Program-made: the position numbers and the translations under genes | Notes under the pieces: model-generated | Database searches by the model: none | What the model was told of the DNA's origin: nothing | What the model saw: only the letters and a program-made list of their open reading frames with translations | Assembly: GCA_009746045.1 (NCBI GenBank) | Contig: RPFO01000213.1 | Coordinates: forward strand, 6,066,654 to 6,130,653 | Origin: Mesostigma viride | Lineage: Eukaryota; Streptophyta; Mesostigmatophyceae; Mesostigmatales; Mesostigmataceae | Direction of reading: 5' to 3' | Length of the DNA stretch: 64,000 bases | Shown: positions 57,015-64,000 of the stretch, one piece after another | Position numbering within the stretch: the stretch's first letter is position 1 | Layout: each line of letters begins with the position of its first letter

Positions 57015-58105
57015 GGCTGCTCGCTGGCCGCCAGAATGATAAAAGACTCACAAAAGTGGTCAAAGCAAGCCATTACAGTAGCACGCATTGCTGAAGCGGC
57101 TAAACACTGGCCGAACAGTGTTTTTTTCTCTAACAACTCAGCAGGGCCGGCCGTGGGGCCGACGCGAATGCGAAGACCCAATGAAAGGCAAAATGCAGCT
57201 GGGATCGTGAGGTGGGGGTGGACGTTGATGCAGGCATAGAAATTCCTTGAGCCGAGAAATAGATTGCCTAAGCCGGTACGCAACTAGAGGGAAAGGTGCC
57301 AACACCAATATAAGTATACGGCGCTGAAGGCCACTTAGGAACATCGACCAATATTTATCCTCTGGATACCGTACTGCATTATTTCGACCGAGAAGGTGAT
57401 GGCATGTGAGGCGGCGGCCAAGTGGGAAAAAAAAGGGCATTTGACCCGTTAGCCGGACCTGCCTGATGACATCGTCAAATCAGCGCACGCGCAGTTCAGG
57501 GCGGCGGCGATGTCACCACGGGGCAGCAAGACTGCTGCCCCGGATAGTGAAAACCTGGCAGGCGAGCATGCAGGCGGATGAGTGACATAGCAAGCAAGGG
57601 GAGGCAGCAGAGGGGTATGGAGGTGAACTAGAGGAAGAGAACGAGGTGGGTGGGCAGGCGGGCGGCCCGCGGGTGGGTGCAGGGCGGGTGGGCAGGCGAT
57701 CGATCCATCGATGTTTGCAGACACACGCGGCGGGCCAAGGGGTTGGCGACGGCTAACGTTACATGCAGGTTTTTAACGCAATGCCGGCTCTTTTGCTTCA
57801 ATGCGGCCTTCAGCGCCTTACATTGGCGTTGGCACCTTTCCCTAGTTGCGTACTTTTGGGGCATGCAAGGTGTCTTTCGGCTGAAAAAATTGCATGCATG
57901 CATCAACGTCCACACCCACCTCAGTCATCCCAGCAGCATTTTGCCGCGGGGGCTCCTCGCATTCGGGTCGGCCCTGCAGCCCCGCTGAGTGGGTAGAGAA
58001 AAAACCACTGTGCGGCCAGTGTTTAGCCGTTTCAGCAATCAATGGGTGCTTGGCTAGCTTTGACCACAAGTTCGTGAGTCTTTCACGCTGGCGGCCGGCA
58101 GTTGC
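57015..58105. repeat. Long imperfect inverted repeat (about 300-bp arms)
   Basis: The left arm (about 57015-57335) is, as reverse complement, clearly similar to the right arm (about 57803-58105). Shared words include GTTGGCACCTTTCCCT, GCATCAACGTCCAC, GCCAGTGTTTAGCCG and GCTTTGACCAC. Identity by eye is about 75-80%. The spacer is about 465 bp. This could be long terminal inverted repeats of a DNA transposon or two opposite copies of a dispersed repeat. No transposase is visible. Confidence 0.7.
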
Positions 58106-58129
58106 CTTATCTCACTCGAGGTATTATCT

Positions 58130-58435
58130 CAGTGGGAATTCGGAAATCGAAGGAATTCGGCATGAGTGAGATTCGGCGAGTAATACGAGTTGTGAGAGAG
58201 AGATGCGGAAGTTCGCCATAGTTCTTGCGTGCACGTACTCTTGGCACTGCGACCCTGTCGCCTGTGCTGCGTGCAGTCTTGGAAGTGACGTGACTTACGT
58301 CTGTGTTTCCTTATTCATAATAAAGGCAACATTCCTGCAAGAACCATGGCGAACTTCGGCATCTCTCTCTCACAACTCGTATCACTCGCCGAATCTCACT
58401 CATGCCGAATTCCTTCGATTTCCGAATTCCCACTG
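58130..58435. repeat. 99-bp inverted repeat with 108-bp loop at the 5' side of element 3
   Basis: 58130-58228 and 58337-58435 are reverse complements with only 3 mismatches in 99. The right arm contains the ATG of the ORF at 58402. Confidence 0.9.
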
Positions 58436-59151
58436 ACGAGGAAATAGCTGCTCCGCCGGCAGATCCATTACCGGCTCCACCACCGCGTGGTCCGCAGCCG
58501 ATTGCTGCGCCGTGGCAAGCTCTAATTGACGAGGTCACGACATCGCTCGACGAATTGCATCGTCGACAGCTGGCAGCTCTACCGTTGCTGGGCGATTTCC
58601 CGGAAGATCCACGCCTGCCGCAGCTGGTGCCGGCGATTCGTGGTCCGTTGGACTCAATTCGGTCAATTCTATCGGCTTTTACGGTCCAGGTCCGCGGAGG
58701 CCTTCGTTCGGTTAACGAGGTCACCACCGCCATCGAGGAGGTGGACAACGCCATTTCGTCGCTCACCGGCTACCAGCGGAATCTACAAAACTGGGCTGCG
58801 ACGCGCACGGGAGGCGCGCCCGTGGTCTCAACAAATTTATTCCAAGATATCGCGTTGCTATCGCTGCTCACTCGCGGTGTACGCACTCGCGAACGCCAGG
58901 TTCTCATTAAGCTGGTGGCGTTTCTCTCTGCTCTGCATGAGTGGATCCCAGCTGGCTGGGAACTTTTATCCATCTTCACGCATCCTCTCCGCATTGTCGC
59001 GCGTCGGCGCATCGCAGTTTTCCTGCCGACACAAAACCAGGCGAGCACGCCTGTTTTAATCCACGCCGACGCAGGTCCGGCTATTACGCCAGACATGGAG
59101 GACGCTGAGTTCGCGTACGAGTACTGCGACTTCCGTGGTCTCGATTATTAA
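58402..59151 (+). CDS. ORF upstream of gag, element 3 (intact, unknown function)
   Basis: 249 codons without interruption from ATG 58402 (MPNSFDFRIPTDEE) to the stop at 59151, 160 bases before the gag ATG. Composition is normal for a folded, largely helical protein: a Pro-rich N-terminus, a long helical region (about residues 40-125, with DEVTTSLDELHRRQL and LDSIRSILSAF), a second hydrophobic region (LLSLLTRGVRTRERQVLIKL) and an acidic C-terminus (DMEDAEFAYEYCDFRGLDY). No domain recognised. It lies where elements 1 and 2 have their (frameshifted) extra ORFs. The intact copy makes it the best sequence for a database search. Confidence 0.7.
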   Translation: MPNSFDFRIPTDEEIAAPPADPLPAPPPRGPQPIAAPWQALIDEVTTSLDELHRRQLAALPLLGDFPEDPRLPQLVPAIRGPLDSIRSILSAFTVQVRGGLRSVNEVTTAIEEVDNAISSLTGYQRNLQNWAATRTGGAPVVSTNLFQDIALLSLLTRGVRTRERQVLIKLVAFLSALHEWIPAGWELLSIFTHPLRIVARRRIAVFLPTQNQASTPVLIHADAGPAITPDMEDAEFAYEYCDFRGLDY

Positions 59152-59311
59152 AACGTCGGCCATTTTTCCAGTACTCGTCGGCATTTTGTCGGCATTTCGA
59201 CGGCATTTCGCGGCGGCGTCGACACCGGTGCAGGCGGCATTACTCGACAGTTTTGTACATATTTTGTTTTGCTGCTTTGCTCCAGTGTTCTAGAACAGCT
59301 TGTAGTGCATC

Positions 59312-60436
59312 ATGGCAGACGGGCGACGTAGCAAGGGCGCCCCAGCCAGTGGGAATAATGGGGGTGCGGGTAGTGGGACAGCTCACGTAGATGACGTGGG
59401 TGTCACCGGTGAAATAACCAATATCCCTCTCAACAATAATAATACACAAGCTGTGCATGGATTTGACCTCACCACCCAGGGTCTATTAATTGTAAATCAG
59501 CTACAACCTGTGACCTCAGACTCCAAGCCTAAGCAGGCTGAAGAGTTTGTAGAAGGATTGGAAGGGTTTCCTAGAATGTACGGGGGTACCAACTACTATC
59601 AGATCTGGATAGGAAGTAGCACGTTTGGTGGAAAGTGTACTGACCAGATCAAGGACCTGACCAGGGAGTGCAAGAAGGCCAACAAGGCCTGGGCATTATA
59701 TGTAGCTGAGCTGAAGGAGCTGCTTGAAGACCAGCGCAAGAAGGTCGGCATCCATTGGCAAGACAAGTATCAAGGGTGGGAGGTCAAGGGGGATCTCATC
59801 CAGAATTTCCTTAACTGTTGCAAAATGGTTGAGGAAGGCAGGGCCCACGGTTTCAACGTGGCAGACAATATAGCCCTGACCAACTGGTTGAAGGCCTAGG
59901 TCTCTGGGCTGGATAAGGCCACACGTGGATCTCTCAAGGTCATGTGTGCTCCTCACTCCACCATGATGAAGGCCTACAAGGTCATCATCAAGCAAGCCCT
60001 CGAAGCTGAGGAGCTGTTTGAGGGGGGGGTGCCAGCTGTGAAGGCAACCCATGCAGGTGGGCGTGCCCAGGGGGGCTCCAAAGCGTCTGAGGCTGACAGA
60101 AGCCAAGGAGGGCGTAGGGGCAACCACAACAAGCGCAAGGGCAGCCGTTCCCCCGACCCTGACGGGAGGTCACACTCCAAGTCGGTGTTCAGGCGGGTGG
60201 GTGGCAAGCCCAAGCAGGGCAACGCATCTGACAACGGGGGTGGTGGCCAGGGCAAGTCAAAAATCCAGTGCTACCTGTGCAAGGGGTGGGGGCACATCAA
60301 GAAGGAGTGTCCCTCCTTGAAGAAGACCCAAGGCCAGGGCAGCAACAAGAATAACAACAACAAAAACAACAAGAACAAGTCCCAGGCAGGCCAGCCTTCT
60401 AAGGGCAGTCAACAAGAAGAAAACAAGGAGCAGTGA
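59312..60436 (+). pseudogene. Gag with CCHC zinc knuckle, element 3 (one in-frame TAG)
   Basis: Starts ATG 59312 (MADGRRSKGAP). A helical capsid-like part runs to an amber TAG at 59897-59899; the same frame then continues without other stops to 60436 with a basic region and one knuckle CYLCKGWGHIKKEC (C-x2-C-x4-H-x4-C), ending in an Asn/Lys-rich tail. Corresponding residues continue across this point in element 1 gag, so the TAG is most simply a point mutation. Readthrough is a less likely option. Confidence 0.82.
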
Positions 60437-60638
60437 CTGTCTGAGGCAACCCCTACACACCTTAATTCACCCAAGGGGGAGGCCGGGTGCTCCAATGCAG
60501 ATCTTATATCTGGGCAACAAGAGGGTGATCTCCAGGTTCAGGATGGCCCCAGGTCACCTGGAGAGGTTCAGGTTCCTACTATGAAGACGTCCTTGACAGC
60601 TGGTGCAGCTGTAAGAATGTCTGACCCCATGCATCCTC

Positions 60639-61962
60639 GTGCTACGCACGAGGGTACGTGGACCTCTCATTTTGAGAGAAACCAATGTACAACCACAGAG
60701 GGGTGTGAAGGCCTCTGGTGGTATGCATGTGGTCCCTGCTGGCGGTCCAGGTGTTGGGCATGAGCAGGGTGACTCAGGCTCTGAGTCAAATATGGATGGA
60801 AGTCAGCATGGTGATGCTGGACAACCTGACAGCACAGTCCTGACTGTGCCAGGGACTGCTTCCTCCGTGTACCAGGAGTTGGGTGCCCAGATCCACAACA
60901 TGTTTGGGCATGCCACTTCTCTGTCAAACAACTTTGCCTTCCGTATGGGCAAGGCACCCCTTCTCAAGGCGTGCCAGCAAGCTGCCTCACGGTGTAAGTG
61001 CCAGTTGTCCTCCAACAAGCCCAGGAAATCACATGCCAAAGCTCTACCTCAGGGCATTGGTGATCTGCAGTGTGATATCCAACACATCAGGGGCATGCAA
61101 CTGTTGGTGTGCGTTGACAGGTACACAAAGTACAAGGTGCTAGAGCATTTACCTTCTATGAAGAACAGGTACTTAATTGCTGGCTGCCCTGCAGAATGTG
61201 AGAGCCAAGTTTCCTACCACAAGGATCCAGGTGGACATGTTGTTTCAGCATCTCAAGGGTGATCCCACCCTTCCTGAGTTGCTGGTTACACCTAGGGAGG
61301 CTCATGGGCAGCAGGGTGCTATAGAGAGGGCAATCCAGGAGGTCAAGAAATTGATCATCTCTGAAGACTGGGTACCCTTGTCTGCACCTGCACTTGTCAG
61401 GAGTGCATGGTTGAGGAACGTGGAGCAGCAGCTGAACAGCAGGGTCAATTTCTACTATGATGGAGTTGTTGTCAGCCCAATGGGTCTATATCATGGCCTG
61501 TGCCCACCACATGTGCTGGAGGGCTGGAAACATGCTGCACATGTCACCTTTGCCAAGCTGAGGGAGAAGGACCGGGGTTGGAAGACGCTGGAGCCAACAG
61601 TGGGTCAGAGAGTATTAGCTTGGAAGGAACCGAGCCTGTATGGCAAACGTGGTAGCTGGAGTCCTGGGGTGGTTACCCAGGTTGATGAAGCTAGCCACGC
61701 ATGCTTGGTCAGCATGGAGGACGAACCAAAGCATGTACACCGGCTGAGTTGGTCATATGTCAAGCCTAACCTGATGAATGAGGGCAGTCAGGCACAAGGC
61801 TCACAGGATCTGCAGGATTTTCAGGTCCCAGGTGACATCACTGACGCAACGACCACATCTGTTGCAGGGGAATCTGTCAGCCCTGGCCAGGTTGCAGAGG
61901 TACTTTTGAACAGGCTGCAAGGTCAACAGCTGGGGAGTCAACTGTCAAGCCCAAGGCTCTAA
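60639..61962 (+). pseudogene. Integrase of copia-like element 3 (frameshifted)
   Basis: The first frame (to 61262) has the HHCC-type site (QIHNMFGHA, then CKC) and the first catalytic Asp (LQCDIQHIRG). After a frameshift at about 61180-61200 the second frame (to 61962) has the second Asp (IQVDMLFQHL), the Glu (HGQQGAIERAIQEV), and the C-terminal WKEPSLYGKRGSW block. The core is close to that of element 1. Confidence 0.83.
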
Positions 61963-61982
61963 CCAAGCCCAGGGGGACTAGT

Positions 61983-62549
61983 TTGGCTGGATTGATTTGG
62001 GCTCTGCAAAGGGCCAAGAAGCAGCCCAAGGTAGCCAAGCTCAGGTGGCATGGCAATCTGGGGCTGGACACTGCCTTAGAAGTAGACACTAATTCTCAGG
62101 TTTCCATCATTGGGACCAGAGCTGCAGCAGGGTACAGCATGTCTGAGCCCAGCTATCAGTTTGTGTCTGACTTCAGTGGCGGGGTACACGTGAAGGTACT
62201 GGGTGAGGTATCTACTCCTATCCTTGGACAGGACACTGCATTTTGTGTCTTGGAGGGCTATCAGGGACCTGCTCTTCTGGGGCAGAATTTCCTATGCCAG
62301 GATGGGGTAGTGATCACGTCCTCTCTCCTGACTAAGGAAGGGGCTGGTCAGGTCCCACTGATTAATTTCAGGACCACTCACCTATCACATGCAGTAACCA
62401 GGTCGGTTACTAGCGTGTGCAAGTGTGCCAGGGGCAGGAGCCCTTGGTTGATGACCTCATATTGCCAGCTGCTAGTCATCCAAGCAGTTTGGGCATTGGT
62501 CCTCACTCACTTGCTGGACACAGCCCTATCAACTACCAAGGCCTGGTGA
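61983..62549 (+). CDS. Retropepsin-like domain, element 3 Pol fragment
   Basis: LQRAKKQPKVAKL is followed by LEVDTNSQVSIIG at the active-site position, FVSDFSGGVHVKVLGEV in the centre, and PALLGQNFL at the end, the full clan AA pattern with DTN in place of DTG. It sits after integrase and before RT. The upstream boundary is a stop after the integrase frame; the frame continues without function past the domain and overlaps the RT frame from 62417. Confidence 0.8.
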   Translation: MAGLIWALQRAKKQPKVAKLRWHGNLGLDTALEVDTNSQVSIIGTRAAAGYSMSEPSYQFVSDFSGGVHVKVLGEVSTPILGQDTAFCVLEGYQGPALLGQNFLCQDGVVITSSLLTKEGAGQVPLINFRTTHLSHAVTRSVTSVCKCARGRSPWLMTSYCQLLVIQAVWALVLTHLLDTALSTTKAW

Positions 62550-63298
62550 AGCTCATGTCCTCTCCCATTATGTGTCCCCAGGTCACACTGGGTCTGATTA
62601 AATCTGGGGAGGACTGGATCTCCAAGAAATGCGTGGAACCTGTCAATGACCTGCCTCCTGCACGGCGTCTACTCAAGCTCAAGTTTGTCATCAAGATGAA
62701 GGAGGTGGACGGGGTCAAGGTACCACATGTCAGGCCAGTGCTGAATGAGTTCAAGGGTACTGGTGAGTGCACTGCTGAGGAGTTGTATACCCCTGGCATG
62801 CTGCATGACACTTGGAGGCTGCTGCTGTGTGTATTTCTAGGCCTTCTCAACAAGGGCTTGGACTATGGCTCAGTGGTGGTAGATTTCAAGAGAGCATTTC
62901 TGGAGGGGGATGCAGATGTGGCACAGGAAAAGTGGGAGGGCAAGACGCCTTTCTATGTTAGGGTGCCTGCTGTATGGAAAAGGGACATTCACACTGAGTT
63001 CCTTAAAATCCTCAAGGGCCTGGAGGGCCTGAGGTCAAGTCCAATAATCTGGAGGGAGACTCTCAACCGTTTCCTGAAGGAGCATTGCAACTTGAAGGTT
63101 TCTCCTGTAGACCTCTGTATGTTTCTGGGGCAATGGGAAGGCCTACCAGTGTATGCTTCGCTGCACGGGGATGACCTGCACCTGCTGGCTCCTACGTCGT
63201 GGCTTAAGCAGTTGATCTCCATCATTAAGTCCAAGTTTCCTCTGGGTAGGGAGCAATGGCAGGTGGAGAATGAATTGTTAATCATCCCACGGTCCTAA
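62417..63298 (+). CDS. Reverse transcriptase, element 3 (C-terminally truncated)
   Basis: HVRPVLNEFKGTG, EELYTPGMLHDTWR, motif A VVVDFKRAFLEG (catalytic Asp), LRSSPIIWRETLNRF, and motif C ASLHGDDLHLL, again HGDD where YVDD is usual. The frame runs about 35 residues past motif C and ends in sequence (IIPRS) unlike element 2, at the junction with the next repeat. RNase H is therefore absent from the window. Confidence 0.86.
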   Translation: MQVCQGQEPLVDDLILPAASHPSSLGIGPHSLAGHSPINYQGLVKLMSSPIMCPQVTLGLIKSGEDWISKKCVEPVNDLPPARRLLKLKFVIKMKEVDGVKVPHVRPVLNEFKGTGECTAEELYTPGMLHDTWRLLLCVFLGLLNKGLDYGSVVVDFKRAFLEGDADVAQEKWEGKTPFYVRVPAVWKRDIHTEFLKILKGLEGLRSSPIIWRETLNRFLKEHCNLKVSPVDLCMFLGQWEGLPVYASLHGDDLHLLAPTSWLKQLISIIKSKFPLGREQWQVENELLIIPRS

Positions 63299-64000
63299 AT
63301 TTAGGACTTTGTCCTAAATCGTCCTAGTGGTCACTATAACCGAGGTACCGGGGGGGGGGTCACTATATGGACCGTACCCCATGTGGACCGTACCCGGCAT
63401 GATGTACCCGACCCGTGGTACCGGCACATGGTACCCGGATTCCGTACCCGGGTACCGGGTATAATGGCGGGAAAGTAGGTACCTCGACCAAAAATATAAC
63501 CGATTTTGGAGCGAAAAAGTGGGTGCGGGAATGAAGTGAGGTGGATATGGCGACCTGACAATGGTGGCCGGCGTTTTCACGTGCGTTTATCATTTCGGGC
63601 GCCCAGTAGCAAAAACGAAAGGTTGTTAGTTATGCTTAAAGGCTGTGAATATTTTCTGCGCAAGTTTTTATGTGTAGCGCTGTATCACAGCGGCACAACA
63701 CAAATGGGTCGCAGATCGCCTGCTCGCGGAGGGTCGATTTTGGCACAAACATGTTAGTGTATTAGCAATGGTGGTGCGAATCAAGCCAGGAAATTTTTGT
63801 GGACGATTTTTATTATAGTCTGGAGTTTAGAAACGGAGTATTTGACATGGGAGCGCCTGGGCCGTGATATTCTTGCCCGATTTCCATTGTCGACCATGTT
63901 TTAGGGACGTTCAGGCTGGGCAGCGAGCGCACCTTATAGGTCTTCACTTTCGGTATTTCTTGGACCTAGAACGCAGCACAAGCGTGGTTTATATCATTGT
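63292..64000. mobile_element. Probable DNA transposon left end, truncated by window
   Basis: Begins at the point where the RT of element 3 breaks, with the perfect palindrome GTCCTAAATTTAGGAC (63292-63307) and further GTCCTAAAT/GTCCTAGTGGTCACTA words, then many GTACC/GGTACC repeats (63345-63480) like subterminal transposase-binding repeats. No ORF with a recognisable domain. The superfamily cannot be set without the right end. Confidence 0.4.

Larger units (their letters stand above)
58402..63291 (+). mobile_element. Copia-like LTR retrotransposon, element 3 (both ends missing)
   Basis: Order: upstream ORF (58402-59151), gag (59312-60436), integrase (60639-61962), retropepsin-like domain (about 61983-62400), RT (62417-63290). 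No LTR is recognisable upstream, where a 99-bp inverted repeat lies. Downstream the RT frame breaks off at about 63290 at the start of another repeat-rich sequence. Same family as element 1 by protein similarity across all shared domains. Confidence 0.87.

Noticed and set aside
1-64000. rRNA, tRNA or bacterial-type operon features
   Set aside because: I looked for tRNA B-box-like words and rRNA segments and found none that I could support; gene structure is eukaryotic.

Overview
The window is nuclear DNA of a eukaryote. Both cellular genes I can reconstruct are broken by many GT-AG introns, and the intergenic space is full of retrotransposons, a DNA transposon and micro/minisatellites. The gene structures, the GC-rich coding sequence, the Gly/Ala/Ser-rich inserts in proteins and the very long simple-repeat arrays fit a unicellular green alga (a prasinophyte or other chlorophyte). 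That assignment is inference.

Layout. 1-6.9 kb: a Ty1/copia-like element on the minus strand (element 1), running off the left edge, with a non-autonomous hAT transposon (3614-5306, exact 8-bp target duplication) inside its gag. 7.1-18.96 kb: a degenerate LINE split by a complete copia-like element (element 2, 8910-17371, LTRs 452/455 bp, 5-bp target duplication). 19-25.5 kb: no recognisable gene, with large C-rich, CCCA and 24-bp tandem arrays. 25.6-27.3 kb: a two-exon plus-strand hypothetical gene. 45.1-30.8 kb (minus): an RtcB-type RNA ligase gene, 15 exons located, only the short last exon missing. 46.8-56.0 kb (plus): a GH37 trehalase gene, 8 exons, divergent from RtcB, with a missing 3' exon. 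56-58.4 kb: two inverted-repeat structures. 58.4-63.3 kb: a third copia-like element (element 3), cut off inside reverse transcriptase by what looks like another DNA transposon running off the right edge.

Main biological point. All three copia-like elements share an architecture I do not know from the textbook families: an extra ORF upstream of gag, then gag with zinc knuckles, then integrase, then a retropepsin-like domain, then reverse transcriptase (and RNase H in element 2). Canonical Ty1/copia order is gag-PR-INT-RT-RH. In addition the retropepsin active site reads DTN or DTQ instead of DTG/DSG in all three, and RT motif C reads HGDD instead of YVDD in both elements where it is visible. 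Shared features in diverged elements argue for a functional lineage rather than random decay.

Second point. In all three cellular genes, short segments spanning exon-intron junctions are duplicated, sometimes several times, into the adjacent intron, leaving decoy copies of splice sites. This looks like a local mode of intron growth.
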